From contig NZ_JAZHRX010000001.1 in the NCBI RefSeq assembly GCF_036924645.1, forward strand, positions 6,165,501 through 6,229,500: a stretch of DNA of 64,000 nucleotides, in the 5' to 3' direction. Source of the stretch: Bradyrhizobium sp. AZCC 2176 (GTDB taxonomy: Bacteria > Pseudomonadota > Alphaproteobacteria > Rhizobiales > Xanthobacteraceae). This document shows positions 17,033 through 26,775 of this stretch, piece by piece; within the stretch, counting starts at the first letter, position 1; every line of letters begins with the position of its first letter. Below the pieces are notes generated by a model. It made no database searches, had not been told where the DNA came from, and was given only the letters and a program-made list of their open reading frames with translations. The translations under genes and the position numbers were made by a program.

Positions 17033-17289
17033 ACTCTCTCTTTCACAGGTGATGCCGGAATCTTCTTGAACGCCCCGGCCCGTGCGGAGCCAAAATTTCG
17101 CCCGTGGCATACAACGAATTAATAGGCGTTACAATCACATAGCGGCCCGCAATCTCTCCTTCTCGGGCGCCAAGACAGAACTAGAAGGGAGATATTCCCA
17201 GGATCGCGCCGCCGGCACCGCGCCAGCCAGCGTAAAACACCTCCACCGCGATCTGCGTCGGTCCGAGCGACGCGCCCAGCGAAACAACC

Positions 17290-18693
17290 TCAGGGCTTCC
17301 GCAGGTGGCGCAGGCGCAAGCCCGCCAGGCAGGCGAAGGCCGCCGGCACGACAAAGCTTGCCGGCACCCAGAACGCCACTTGCATCATGCTTTCATCCGC
17401 GGCCCCGGCGGAGAAACCACTGGCATTTGCAACCAGGCCCGCGAGCGCCGCGCCCAGGGCAAACCCGGTCTGCTGGACGGTCGGGACCGCGGAGGCCGCG
17501 ACGACCTCATCGCCCGCTTTGGCGCCGTTCATGATCCGGTGGGCTACAAAGGGCCAGCATTGGCCGATGCCCATCCCCAGTGCGGCAATGGCCGGGAGCA
17601 AAGTCAGCGTCGCCGCGGAGCCTGGGAGCAGCGACGCGATAGCCATCAGCCCGATGCCCATCATCACCGGACCGGCCAGCATGAGCCGGTCCGGCCACGG
17701 CCCGGCTGCGCCGGCGGTGACAAGGGACGCGATCGTCCATCCCAGTGAGCCGCTTGCAACCATGAAACCGGCCGCCAGCGGATCCAGTCCGCGCAAGTGC
17801 TGCAGGAAGATCGGCACGTATATCTGCAACGGGCTGAAAGTGATGCAAAGCAGCAGCGCCAGCCACAAGCCTGCGCCGGTCGGCGTGTACAATGAAAACG
17901 CATCGCTCGGCAGCAGCGGCGCCGCCGCGACACGATCAAGCCGCAGCATCGCCGCGAGCGCTCCGATCGCAAGGACGATCAGGCTGGCTTTGGCAAACGA
18001 TGATTCGACGATTGAGGCTGAAGACATCCCGGCGATTGCGAGCCAGATCAATGCGACGCGTCCGGCCGGCAGGCGTGCAGCGGGCGTCCGGCGTTCCGAC
18101 GTGCCCGACGGCAGGATGACATAGGCGCTCGCGGCCAATATGCCGGCGACGATCGCGGTCGCGACGAACGCACCGCGCCAATTGCCGAAGCGGGCGAACA
18201 TTCCGCCGACCAGCGGCCCGAGCAAGACAGACATGCTCCAACTGGTCGACATCAATGCAATCGTCCGTGACCAGACTGCTTCCGGGAAAGTCGCTCGCAC
18301 CGCGACATAGGCTGCGGCCGCCTCCAAACCACCGCCGAATCCCTGCACCAACCGGCCGACGACGATCCAGCCCATTGTTGGCGCGAGCGAGCAAAGCAGC
18401 GCGCCGAGACCGAATGTCGCTACCCCGGCGCAGTAGGCCGCCCGGGGACCGATCGCAGCCGCGAGCATGCCAGCACAACTCGCTGCGACAATGGATGACG
18501 CAAGAAATGCGGTTGTCGGCCAACTCAACATGGCGACGCCGCCCAGCTCGCCGACGATGGACGGCAGCACCGTCGTCAGCATCAGAACGTTCATCGATTG
18601 AAGCAGCACGCCGCCCAGCAGGATCCCGAGCGTCGGTATCCACTCCCATTTGAGGAGCGATCGCCATCCCTCGCGCCCCGGGTTCTGTTGCAT
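17290..18693 (-). CDS. MFS transporter (drug efflux type)
   Basis: 467 residues with 12-14 hydrophobic segments. The N-terminal half has a DHA2-like pattern: LMLTTVLPSIVGELGG after helix 1 and GRLVQGFGGGLEAAAAYVAVRATFP around the central helices. It should be a proton-driven exporter in the inner membrane. It is divergent from a SufR-like regulator at 18791 with a strong palindrome between them, so the regulator likely controls the pump. Confidence 0.85.
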   Translation of the reverse strand: MQQNPGREGWRSLLKWEWIPTLGILLGGVLLQSMNVLMLTTVLPSIVGELGGVAMLSWPTTAFLASSIVAASCAGMLAAAIGPRAAYCAGVATFGLGALLCSLAPTMGWIVVGRLVQGFGGGLEAAAAYVAVRATFPEAVWSRTIALMSTSWSMSVLLGPLVGGMFARFGNWRGAFVATAIVAGILAASAYVILPSGTSERRTPAARLPAGRVALIWLAIAGMSSASIVESSFAKASLIVLAIGALAAMLRLDRVAAAPLLPSDAFSLYTPTGAGLWLALLLCITFSPLQIYVPIFLQHLRGLDPLAAGFMVASGSLGWTIASLVTAGAAGPWPDRLMLAGPVMMGIGLMAIASLLPGSAATLTLLPAIAALGMGIGQCWPFVAHRIMNGAKAGDEVVAASAVPTVQQTGFALGAALAGLVANASGFSAGAADESMMQVAFWVPASFVVPAAFACLAGLRLRHLRKP

Positions 18694-18755
18694 GCCTGTT
18701 GCTTCCCTTCCGGGATTAACGCGCCGGGATTGCCAGCCATCAGCGTTCGGGTTAT

Positions 18756-18779
18756 TTTAGATAGTAATTGCTTCCTAAA
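18756..18779. promoter_or_regulatory. 24-base operator-like palindrome between MFS and regulator
   Basis: TTTAGATAGTAATTGCTTCCTAAA matches its own reverse complement at 18 of 24 positions, with perfect TTTAG/CTAAA ends and an AATT centre. It lies in the 97-base gap between divergent starts at 18693 and 18791. It is a likely binding site for the adjacent regulator. Confidence 0.6.
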
Positions 18780-18790
18780 TCAAGGACCCC

Positions 18791-19432
18791 ATGAGTCAAG
18801 ACGAGGATCGCAGTCAGCATCGCATCCTGTTTCACCTGAAGACCCGCGGATCGCAGACCGCTGCAGATGTCGGGTCACACCTCGACATGACCCCGGCCGG
18901 CGCACGTCAGCATCTCGTCAAGCTCGAAACGGCAGGTCTGGTGGAAAGCGAGGACCGACGCGAAGGGCGGGGACGGCCAAGGAAATACTGGCGGTTGGCG
19001 CCGCGAGGTCACGAACGATTCCCCGACCGTCATTCCGATCTTACTCTTGATCTGTTGCGATCCATGCGCGACGTCTTTGGGGAGCGCGGATTGGAACAGC
19101 TAATCGAGCACCGCGAACATGCGAGCATTGCAGATTACCGGAAGCTCGTCGGAGAGCGACGCTCGCTTCACCAAAAGCTGAACGCCCTCGCCAAAATTCG
19201 AAGCCGCGAGGGCTACATGGCGAGCGTCGCCAAAGACACGCGAGAAAGCTTTCTGTTTGTCGAGAACCACTGCCCGATTTGCGCGGCGGCGACAGCTTGC
19301 CAGGGTCTCTGTCGTTCGGAATTGGCGATCTTCCGCGCCGTGCTGGGGACCGACGTCACCGTCGAGCGCATCGATCATATCCTCGCCGGTGCCCGTCGCT
19401 GCGCTTACCGGATTGGCAAGCGTCAGCAGTGA
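18791..19432 (+). CDS. SufR-like winged-helix transcriptional regulator with cysteine cluster
   Basis: 213 residues. Residues 10-70 form a winged helix (TAADVGSHLDMTPAGARQHLVKLETAGLV, then EGRGRPRKYWRL). The C-terminal domain carries Cys161, Cys164, Cys170, Cys174 and a late Cys in GARRCAYRI, as in SufR/COG2345 regulators that bind an iron-sulfur cluster. The exact spacing differs from classical SufR, so the cluster is inferred. It lacks a nearby suf operon and instead faces an MFS exporter, so redox- or metal-responsive control of efflux is plausible. Confidence 0.8.
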   Translation: MSQDEDRSQHRILFHLKTRGSQTAADVGSHLDMTPAGARQHLVKLETAGLVESEDRREGRGRPRKYWRLAPRGHERFPDRHSDLTLDLLRSMRDVFGERGLEQLIEHREHASIADYRKLVGERRSLHQKLNALAKIRSREGYMASVAKDTRESFLFVENHCPICAAATACQGLCRSELAIFRAVLGTDVTVERIDHILAGARRCAYRIGKRQQ

Positions 19433-19499
19433 AGCCAGGCGTGCGACGAGCCAGTGACAAACTTGGGGCCGAGACCCCTCGCCTCCCCCAAATCGGCGG

Positions 19500-20393
19500 C
19501 TACGATCTTGTCGCCAGCACCACGCCGGCGAGCGTGAACACCAGCGCCACGATCTGAATCACGCCGAGCGGCTCGCCGAGCGCGACTGCGGATGCCACCA
19601 CGCCGATCACAGGCACCGCCATGGTGCCGATCGCCGCGACCGACGCCGGCAGGCGGGCGAGCGCGGCGAACCAGCTCACATAGGCGATGCAGAACTGGAT
19701 CACGGTCGAATAGATCAGGAGCCACCAGCCGAGCTGCGTCACCTTTTCGATATGCGTGGTCTCGACGGCGAGACCGATGATGACGATCGGAAAACAACCC
19801 AGCCCGATCTGCCAGGCCGCGGCCGGGATCGGCGGCAGCGGCACCGGCAACCTCTTCGCCAGCACCGTGCCGAGCGCGAAACCGAAAGCGCCGCCGAGCG
19901 CCATCACCATGCCCGGCAGTTTTGCGGCGGTCGCGCTAAAACCGTTGCCGCCCATGATCGCTGCAAGACCAGCAAACGCCATCACCAGCGCCACCGTGCG
20001 CAAGATCGTCGGCCGTTCGCCGAGCACCGGCCAGGCCAGCAGCGAGGCCCATACCGGCATGGTGTAGGCGATCAGCGCCGCTTCGCTCGCCGGCAGCCAC
20101 AACAGCGCCAGCCCCATCAGCACCATCCAGCCCGTGACGTTGAGCAGCGCCGCCAGCATCAGCCGCGGCCACAGATGACGCTCGACCTTCAGGCTCTGGG
20201 CGCGCGCCAGCGCCAGCACGGCCAAGAGCGCAGCGCCGATCACGCCGGTGGTGCCGCGCAGCGTCAGCGGCGGCAGCTCGCTCAGGAGGTATTTTGTAAC
20301 GGGCCAGTTGAAGCCCCAGCCCACCGAGGTGATGGCGAGGAACATCAGGCCCGCGGGCGCGATCCGCGGCGCGGTGGGTTTTGAGTCTGTCAT
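19500..20393 (-). CDS. EamA/DMT family transporter
   Basis: 297 residues with ten hydrophobic segments in two homologous EamA halves (LAITSVGWGFNWPVTKYLLSELPP, and the second half from about residue 150). The open frame reaches a TTG at 20405, but ATG MTDSKPT at 20393 is preferred. It is an inner-membrane metabolite exporter of unknown substrate. A truncated copy of its first 60 residues lies at 7884-8066. Confidence 0.85.
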   Translation of the reverse strand: MTDSKPTAPRIAPAGLMFLAITSVGWGFNWPVTKYLLSELPPLTLRGTTGVIGAALLAVLALARAQSLKVERHLWPRLMLAALLNVTGWMVLMGLALLWLPASEAALIAYTMPVWASLLAWPVLGERPTILRTVALVMAFAGLAAIMGGNGFSATAAKLPGMVMALGGAFGFALGTVLAKRLPVPLPPIPAAAWQIGLGCFPIVIIGLAVETTHIEKVTQLGWWLLIYSTVIQFCIAYVSWFAALARLPASVAAIGTMAVPVIGVVASAVALGEPLGVIQIVALVFTLAGVVLATRS

Positions 20394-20405
20394 GGAGCCC
20401 GGCAA

Positions 20406-21133
20406 AGGGTGGAATCAGGGGCGCACCATGCCGCGTATCCGCCCCACCGACCACGGATGCGCCGACATGCCAGACCTCGCCTCCCCGTAGCATCAGGCAA
20501 GCCCGCTCCGTAGCCGTACGTGAGTCTCATCAACGCAATCCCGGCGGCTGAAAAAATACCTGCCCTGTGAACAGCGGGGCGAAGGTGGTTTCCACACGCC
20601 GCAAGAAATTTTTTGTGTTGGGAATCCCTGAGGACTCACTGATACTTGGCGTCATCACAGGCGCGGGATCACCCCCTGTTTTCCCGTACTTTCCACCATA
20701 TTTAGTATTTGATTCAGGAACTCGTACTAGTCCTTGACGGGCGCGACGGGTTTGGCCTAGCCTCTTTGCTGGACGGCGCGAGTTAAGTTTTGGGTCCCGC
20801 CGGACGCTCCCAAACGGGTTCCCCAGACGAGCACTCCGTCAGCCGGTCGAGGCACGGATCGAGCGCTCGTCTGCCCGAAAACGGCGGCGATCCGGCGCTG
20901 AAAAACGAGCCGAATGGCTCAGGCGATCGAGTAGCGGCGTTGAGTTGGGATTGGCCCCGTCGATCGGCGGGACCATGGGGTGGCGAAGACAGAAACAGGG
21001 CCGGGTCCACCGGTAGAGCTTGCGGATCTCAGGCCCAAGGTTGTCTTCAACCTTGGTGCCGATGGTTCGCTCACTGAAAACATCCGGCAACCGCGGAAAA
21101 TGCGGACCGGGCAAGAAGACGGGGCACGACAAA
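20406..21133 (+). other. Long leader / intergenic region upstream of nrdJ, with a strong hairpin
   Basis: There is no convincing gene in 728 bases. At 21035-21056, CCAAGGTTG, TCTT, CAACCTTGG form a perfect nine-base stem, extended to 21032-21060 by GGC/GCC with a bulge. It lies about 75 bases before the nrdJ ATG. ACGAGC near 20826 and GCTCGT near 20864 form another pairing. An AT-rich stretch with TTGACG near 20730 could hold a promoter. A structured regulatory leader is possible. I could not recognise a cobalamin riboswitch by eye. Confidence 0.4.
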
Positions 21134-24100
21134 ATGCGAATCGAACGGCGCAACACCACTTCCGGCCAGTCACCCTACGCAGGGATTGATTTCAGGCTGA
21201 CGACATCGGAGATCCGCAACCCCGACGGTTCGATCGTGTTCCGGCTCGAAAATGTCGAAGTGCCCCAGTTCTGGTCGCAGGTCGCCTCCGACGTGCTGGC
21301 CCAGAAGTATTTTCGGAAAGCGGGCGTCGCCGCGCGGCTGAAGAAGGTCGAGGAAGAGACCGTGCCGTCCTGGCTGTGGCGCTCGGTGCCCGACACCGAG
21401 GCGCTCGCCCTCCTCCCCGAATCCGAGCGTTACGTCAGCGAACTCAGCGCCAAGCAGGTGTTCGACCGCCTCGCCGGTTGCTGGACCTATTGGGGCTGGA
21501 AGGGCGGCTACTTCTCGACCGAGGAAGATGCCTCCGCCTTCTTCGACGAGCTGCGCTACATGCTGGCGAAACAGATGGTCGCGCCGAACTCGCCGCAATG
21601 GTTCAACACCGGTCTGCATTGGGCCTACGGCGTCGATGGCCCCGGCCAGGGCCACTATTATGTCGACTGGAAGACCGGCAAGCTGACGAAGTCCAAGTCG
21701 GCCTACGAGCACCCCCAGCCGCACGCCTGCTTCATCCAGGGCATCGAGGACGACCTCGTCAACGAGGGCGGCATCATGGACCTCTGGGTGCGTGAGGCGC
21801 GCCTGTTCAAATACGGCTCCGGCACCGGCTCCAACTTTTCGCGCCTGCGCGGCGAAGGCGAGCGCCTCTCCGGCGGCGGCCGCTCCAGCGGCCTGATGAG
21901 CTTCCTCAAGATCGGCGACCGTGCCGCGGGCGCGATCAAGAGCGGCGGCACCACGCGCCGCGCGGCCAAGATGGTCGTGGTCGACGCCGACCATCCCGAT
22001 ATCGAGACCTATATCGACTGGAAGGTGAAGGAGGAGCAGAAGGTTGCCGCGCTCGTCACCGGCTCCAAGATCAACCAGAAGCACCTCAAGGCCGTGCTGA
22101 AGGCCTGCGTGAACTGCGAAGGCTCGGGCGACGACTGCTTCGATCCCGAGAAGAACCCGGCCCTGCGCCGCGAAATCAAGCTGGCGCGCCGCGCGCTGGT
22201 GTCCGACAACGTCATCAAGCGCGTCATCCAGTTCGCCAAGCAGGGCTACAAGGACATCGACTTCCCGACCTACGACACCGATTGGGATTCGGAAGCCTAC
22301 CTCACGGTATCCGGCCAGAACTCCAACAATTCGGTATCGCTGAAGGACGATTTCCTGCGCGCCGTGGAAACCGATGGCGACTGGAACCTGATCGGCCGCA
22401 CCAACAAGAAAATTACAAAAACGCTGAAGGCCCGCGAGCTCTGGGAAAAGATCGGCCACGCCGCCTGGGCCTCGGCCGATCCCGGTCTGCACTTCAACAC
22501 CACCATGAACGACTGGCACACCTGCAAGGCGTCCGGCGAGATCCGCGCGTCGAATCCGTGCTCGGAATACATGTTCCTGGACGACACCGCCTGCAATCTG
22601 GCGTCCGCCAATCTCATCACCTTCTATTCGACCACCACAAAACGGTTCGACGTCGAATCCTACGAGCATCTCTGCCGGCTCTGGACCATCGTGCTCGAAA
22701 TCTCCGTGATGATGGCGCAGTTCCCGTCGAAGGCGATCGCCGAACTCTCCTACGAGTTCCGCACGCTGGGCCTCGGCTTCGCCAACATCGGCGGTCTCTT
22801 GATGACCATGGGCTTGCCCTATAACAGCAAGGAAGGCCGCTCGCTGTGCGGCGCCCTGACTGCCGTGATGACCGGCGTGGCGTATGCGACCTCGGCCGAA
22901 ATGGCCAAGGAACTTGGCCCCTTCCCCGGCTACAAGAAGAACGCCCAGCACATGCTGCGCGTGATCCGCAACCACCGCCGCGCGGCGCATGGCGAGAGCC
23001 GCGGCTATGAGGCGCTGGCGGTCAATCCCGTGCCGCTCGATCACGCCTCCTGCCCGCAAGCGGATGTCATCGCCCACGCCAAGGCGGCCTGGGACAAGGC
23101 GCTCGAACTCGGCGAGCTCAACGGCTACCGCAACGCCCAGACCACCGTCGTGGCGCCGACCGGCACCATCGGCCTGGTGATGGATTGCGACACCACCGGC
23201 ATCGAGCCTGATTTCGCGCTGGTGAAATTCAAGAAGCTCGCCGGCGGCGGCTACTGGAAGATCATCAACCAGGCAGTGCCGGTGGCGCTGCGGACGCTCG
23301 GCTACAGCGAGGCTGATATTGCGGAGATCGAGGCCTACGCCGTCGGCCACGGCTCGCTGTCCAATTCGCCCGGCATCAATGTTTCGACGCTGAAGGCCAA
23401 AGGCTTCACCGACGAAGCGTTGGCCAAGGTGGAGAAGGCGCTGCCGACCGCGTTCGACATCAAGTTCGCCTTCAACAAGTGGACCTTTGGCGAAGATTTC
23501 CTGCGCGAGACGCTCAACCTCGCGCCCGAGACGATCGCAGCCCCCGGCTTCGACCTGCTCGCCGCGCTGGGCTTCACCAAGCGCGAGATCGAGGCCGCCA
23601 ACGTGCACATTTGCGGCGCGATGACGGTGGAAGGCGCGCCGCACCTTAGGCCTGAGCACTATCCGGTGTTCGACTGCGCCAACCCCTGCGGCAAGATCGG
23701 CAAGCGTTATCTGTCGGTCGAGAGCCACATCCGCATGATGGCGGCGTCGCAGCCGTTCATCTCGGGCGCGATCTCGAAAACCATCAACATGCCGAACGAC
23801 GCCACCGTCGAGGATTGCAAGGCGGCGTATCTCCTTTCCTGGAAACTCGCGCTGAAGGCCAACGCGCTCTACCGCGATGGCTCGAAGCTGAGCCAGCCCC
23901 TGAACTCGCAGCTCATCGCCGACGATGACGACGAGGAAGATGCGGTGGAGGCGCTCTACGAGAAGCCGATGGCGGCGCGTGCCGCGCAGGTCTCGGAAAA
24001 GATCGTCGAAAAACTGGTCGAGCGCATCGTCGTGATGCGCGAGCGCGAAAAAATGCCGGATCGCCGCAAGGGCTACACCCAGAAGGCGGTGGTCGGCGGC

Positions 24101-24880
24101 CACAAGGTGTACTTGCGCACCGGCGAGTATGACGACGGCCGGCTCGGCGAGATCTTCATCGACATGCACAAGGAAGGCGCGGCGCTTCGCTCCTTCATCA
24201 ACAACTTCGCCATCGCGGTTTCGCTCGGCCTGCAATACGGCGTGCCGCTGGAGGAATATGTCGACGCCTTCACCTTCACCCGCTTCGAGCCGGCGGGTCC
24301 CGTGCAGGGCAACGACTCGATCAAGTACGCGACCTCGATCCTCGACTATGTGTTCCGCGAACTTGCGGTCAGCTACATGTCGCGCTTCGATCTCGCCCAT
24401 GTCGATCCCAGCGAGTCCAACTTCGACGCGATGGGCAAAGGCGTCGAGGAAGGCAAGGAGCCGTCCGACGGCAGCCAGCAGGCGACAAAATATCTGTCCA
24501 AGGGCCTGACCCGCTCGCGCACGGATAATCTGGTCGTGATGCGCGGCGGCGATGCCGACGCGCGCGGCTCCCACAACGTCACCGCCATCGGCGGCCACGG
24601 CCCCAGCGCCCGCGTCTCCGACGCGCACGAAGGCGCAGTCGCCCTGAAGCAGGAAACCCAGCACGACCTGTCACCGACGGAAAAGCTGGAAGCGATGAAA
24701 TGGAGCAAGGCCGGCAGCGCCGCAGTGGCGGTCGCCCCGTCCAAGGCCGAACGCAGGGCGGAAGCCAAGGCCAAGGGCTACGAAGGCGAGATGTGCTCGG
24801 AGTGCGGCAACTTCACGCTGGTGCGGAATGGGACCTGCATGAAGTGCGATACGTGTGGAAGCACGACGGGGTGTAGCTAG
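21134..24880 (+). CDS. nrdJ: Vitamin B12-dependent (class II) ribonucleotide reductase
   Basis: 1248 residues, within the range for alphaproteobacterial NrdJ. The start is placed at [18 protein letters not shown]; the upstream open frame is unlike the family. It contains [24 protein letters not shown], the active-site loop [18 protein letters not shown] (Cys near 474), and a C-terminal zinc ribbon [20 protein letters not shown] that returns electrons to the active site. It makes deoxyribonucleotides using adenosylcobalamin, independent of oxygen. It is monocistronic, with a strong hairpin after the stop codon. Confidence 0.96.
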   Translation: MRIERRNTTSGQSPYAGIDFRLTTSEIRNPDGSIVFRLENVEVPQFWSQVASDVLAQKYFRKAGVAARLKKVEEETVPSWLWRSVPDTEALALLPESERYVSELSAKQVFDRLAGCWTYWGWKGGYFSTEEDASAFFDELRYMLAKQMVAPNSPQWFNTGLHWAYGVDGPGQGHYYVDWKTGKLTKSKSAYEHPQPHACFIQGIEDDLVNEGGIMDLWVREARLFKYGSGTGSNFSRLRGEGERLSGGGRSSGLMSFLKIGDRAAGAIKSGGTTRRAAKMVVVDADHPDIETYIDWKVKEEQKVAALVTGSKINQKHLKAVLKACVNCEGSGDDCFDPEKNPALRREIKLARRALVSDNVIKRVIQFAKQGYKDIDFPTYDTDWDSEAYLTVSGQNSNNSVSLKDDFLRAVETDGDWNLIGRTNKKITKTLKARELWEKIGHAAWASADPGLHFNTTMNDWHTCKASGEIRASNPCSEYMFLDDTACNLASANLITFYSTTTKRFDVESYEHLCRLWTIVLEISVMMAQFPSKAIAELSYEFRTLGLGFANIGGLLMTMGLPYNSKEGRSLCGALTAVMTGVAYATSAEMAKELGPFPGYKKNAQHMLRVIRNHRRAAHGESRGYEALAVNPVPLDHASCPQADVIAHAKAAWDKALELGELNGYRNAQTTVVAPTGTIGLVMDCDTTGIEPDFALVKFKKLAGGGYWKIINQAVPVALRTLGYSEADIAEIEAYAVGHGSLSNSPGINVSTLKAKGFTDEALAKVEKALPTAFDIKFAFNKWTFGEDFLRETLNLAPETIAAPGFDLLAALGFTKREIEAANVHICGAMTVEGAPHLRPEHYPVFDCANPCGKIGKRYLSVESHIRMMAASQPFISGAISKTINMPNDATVEDCKAAYLLSWKLALKANALYRDGSKLSQPLNSQLIADDDDEEDAVEALYEKPMAARAAQVSEKIVEKLVERIVVMREREKMPDRRKGYTQKAVVGGHKVYLRTGEYDDGRLGEIFIDMHKEGAALRSFINNFAIAVSLGLQYGVPLEEYVDAFTFTRFEPAGPVQGNDSIKYATSILDYVFRELAVSYMSRFDLAHVDPSESNFDAMGKGVEEGKEPSDGSQQATKYLSKGLTRSRTDNLVVMRGGDADARGSHNVTAIGGHGPSARVSDAHEGAVALKQETQHDLSPTEKLEAMKWSKAGSAAVAVAPSKAERRAEAKAKGYEGEMCSECGNFTLVRNGTCMKCDTCGSTTGCS

Positions 24881-24900
24881 CCGTCGATTAGAAAAAAGGC

Positions 24901-24930
24901 GTACGGGCCGCTCATAAGAGCGGCCCGTAC
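24901..24930 (+). terminator. Terminator hairpin after nrdJ
   Basis: GTACGGGCCGCTC, loop ATAA, then GAGCGGCCCGTAC form a perfect 13-base stem, followed by GGTTTC. It starts 20 bases after the nrdJ stop codon. Confidence 0.75.
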
Positions 24931-24958
24931 GGTTTCTGTAGAAGCCTCAGAGACAGCC

Positions 24959-25699
24959 ATGGATGACGCTGTAAGGGCCCTTCTCACGCTTGTTGGTCTA
25001 GTTTTTGGCGCTGGCGGCGGAATTGCCGTTGTCGCCTACGGCATACTTCGCTTTTTCGGTGAGAAGTGGATGAACGCCAAGTTTGAAGAACGACTGGCGG
25101 CGTTTAAACATGCACAAGAAAAGGAGCTTGAGGAGCTACGTTACAAGATCAATGCGCTCATGGATCGAACCATCAAGCTTCACCAAAAAGAATTTGATGT
25201 AGTTCCGGAAGCATGGGGCAAGCTCACTCAGGCGCACGGCATTGTTATGACCGTCACATCTTCGATTCAACAGTATCCAGACTTAGATCGAATGGCCGCA
25301 GGTCAGCTTGAAGAATTTCTAGAAGGAGGTTTCCTAGCTAGATGGCAGAAGGACGAACTTAAGGAAGTCGACCAGCGCAATGAGTATTACCAAAGGGCGT
25401 GCACTTTGCATCGGATATGGGAAGCGCGCGAAGCTTGCTGGGACTTCCATATCTATTTCAAAAAGAATGGAATCTTTGTGCCTGAGCCGATAAAGGCTAA
25501 GTTCTTGCATTTGGACAAACTGATATACGACGCTCTGATTGAGCATCAAATCAACGAGCAAGAGGAAATCCGGCCTAGACTACGCGAGAACACAAAAAGA
25601 CTGTCTGAGGCGGAAGAGATCATGAATACGCTCGAGCAGGATATTCAGCACCGACTCTGGAGCACCGCTAAAAGCGACGAGCGTATCAAGCAAATGTAG
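24959..25699 (+). CDS. Hypothetical membrane-anchored coiled-coil protein
   Basis: 246 residues. One membrane helix lies near residues 6-30 (LTLVGLVFGAGGGIAVVAYG), followed by charged coiled-coil helices (KFEERLAAFKHAQEKELEELR) and a helical C-terminal region. Base composition is visibly AT-richer than its neighbours, and codon choice differs. It is followed by REPIN-like inverted repeats. Together these suggest acquisition by transfer. No functional family recognised; such proteins are sometimes found near defence loci, but nothing here shows that. Confidence 0.72.
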   Translation: MDDAVRALLTLVGLVFGAGGGIAVVAYGILRFFGEKWMNAKFEERLAAFKHAQEKELEELRYKINALMDRTIKLHQKEFDVVPEAWGKLTQAHGIVMTVTSSIQQYPDLDRMAAGQLEEFLEGGFLARWQKDELKEVDQRNEYYQRACTLHRIWEAREACWDFHIYFKKNGIFVPEPIKAKFLHLDKLIYDALIEHQINEQEEIRPRLRENTKRLSEAEEIMNTLEQDIQHRLWSTAKSDERIKQM

Positions 25700-26045
25700 C
25701 CCGGATGGGCGGAGTGACATCCGGGGATACCCTGTTGGCGAACCACCTCGCTTCGCTCATGCGGGCCACTCGCTTGCCTACACTTCGGACCGGACAGGCG
25801 GCCCGCACGGATACCGGCTCCTCTCCCATAGATCTGTCGTCTACGTAGACATTTATGATGGCCTACTCCATGCCCGCCTCTGTTAGGTTCGCTCGCTAGG
25901 TGATACCAGCGAGTCTTTCAACATTGGACCATTTTCATGGACCCCGATCAGAAGGTTTGGCGATACCTTGGATTTTTCCGTTTCATGTGGATGCTGCAGC
26001 GCCGTCAGCTTTGGCTTGCCCGCGCCGACAAGCTCGAAGATCCTT
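25700..26045. other. Intergenic stretch without a gene
   Basis: It starts with a half of the dispersed GTAGCCCGGATGGGCGGAG palindrome (25698-25733). The rest, to the inverted repeat at 26046, shows no credible reading frame with a ribosome site. Composition is mixed and it may be decayed sequence. Confidence 0.4.
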
Positions 26046-26135
26046 GAATTACGGTGACAGTGCACTCAATTCGAAAGCCGGTAGCAAAGCCGTATGGTGC
26101 TCAACAGGGAATTGAATGCACTGTCATCGTAATTC
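26046..26135. repeat. REPIN-like inverted repeat pair
   Basis: A 27-base arm at 26046-26072 (GAATTACGGTGACAGTGCAC and seven more bases) is matched in inverted orientation at 26109-26135 with only two mismatches, around a 36-base centre. The GAATTACGGTGACAGTGCAC core is of the kind I associate with REP elements mobilised by REP-associated tyrosine transposases. No transposase lies in the window. A degraded second copy is at 26656-26733. Confidence 0.7.
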
Positions 26136-26203
26136 CCCGTAATACCCCGCTCGAAAGAGCGGCCTTTTGATTATGGGCGAATGAGTTTAAGTTGGGCAAC
26201 AAC

Positions 26204-26518
26204 ATGAGAAGCATGCTGTCCAGACTGTTCAGGGTGATGAAATTTGTCGTGCCCGCTCTCTATATCGCGGGAGCAATGGGTATCTGGCTGGCCTTTTCCA
26301 GAACGAACCCCGATGGGCTCGCCAATATCTGGATTGCAGTCTACACCTTTCCAATGGTCCTGATCGGCACCTTTCTGCTGCAAGGCGAGTTTCCATATCT
26401 GCCTGGCCGCTACTATGAAGCACACGCCCTCTACTTCTGGCCAAGCGTTGCCGTTTTGGCTCTTGCATTATTTCTCTTTTTTCATGGATTGCAGCGACTG
26501 GCTCGCAAGGTGGAATAG
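26204..26518 (+). CDS. Small hypothetical membrane protein
   Basis: 104 residues from ATG MRSMLSRLF; a TTG twelve bases upstream is less likely. There are three hydrophobic helices (VVPALYIAGAMGIWLAF, WIAVYTFPMVLIGTFLL, FWPSVAVLALALFLFF) and a short basic C-terminus. Family not recognised. It stands alone between the two REPIN-like elements. Confidence 0.6.
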   Translation: MRSMLSRLFRVMKFVVPALYIAGAMGIWLAFSRTNPDGLANIWIAVYTFPMVLIGTFLLQGEFPYLPGRYYEAHALYFWPSVAVLALALFLFFHGLQRLARKVE

Positions 26519-26655
26519 CAAGCGCAGGGCGGATTAGTTAGTTAGCCGACTTGTCCGCCGTAGCTCGAAGAGCGAAGGCGGAAGGCGTAATCCGCCATTC
26601 CAAGTGCCGGGTCGGCGGGTTACGCTGCGCTAACCCACCTTGCTCACTTGCTTCG

Positions 26656-26733
26656 CCGTTACGTGACAGCGCACCTAACCATTCGATATGCTGACCGAGG
26701 CACAATTCATTGCCTGCACTGGCAACGTAATTC
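26656..26733. repeat. Degenerate second copy of the REPIN-like inverted repeat
   Basis: GTTACGTGACAGCGCACCTA on the left, and TGCCTGCACTGGCAACGTAA with TTCC on the right, match the arms of the 26046-26135 element with several changes. It follows another dispersed repeat (26540-26650, GGCGTAATCCGCC and GGCGGGTTACGCTGCGCTAA). Confidence 0.5.
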
Positions 26734-26775
26734 CGCGGGCGCGCGGGACCGATGCCCGCGTCGCCCTGCTGTCGG

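Noticed and set aside
17181..17285. Minus-strand frame reading VSLGASLGPTQIAVEVFYAG with a stop after ISPF
   Set aside because: Could be a decayed membrane-protein tail after the MFS gene, but it has no start, no clear family and is only about 35 codons.
20640..20745. Possible NrdR boxes (CCATATTTAGTATT region) before nrdJ
   Set aside because: No second box at the usual spacing could be recognised; not supportable by eye.
20980..21189. A 69-residue frame overlapping the nrdJ start
   Set aside because: No ribosome site and it overlaps nrdJ out of frame; more likely leader sequence.
21170..24664. A 1164-residue open frame antisense to nrdJ
   Set aside because: It is a codon-bias shadow of a high-GC gene; its sequence is low-complexity Ala/Arg/Gly/Val without family motifs.
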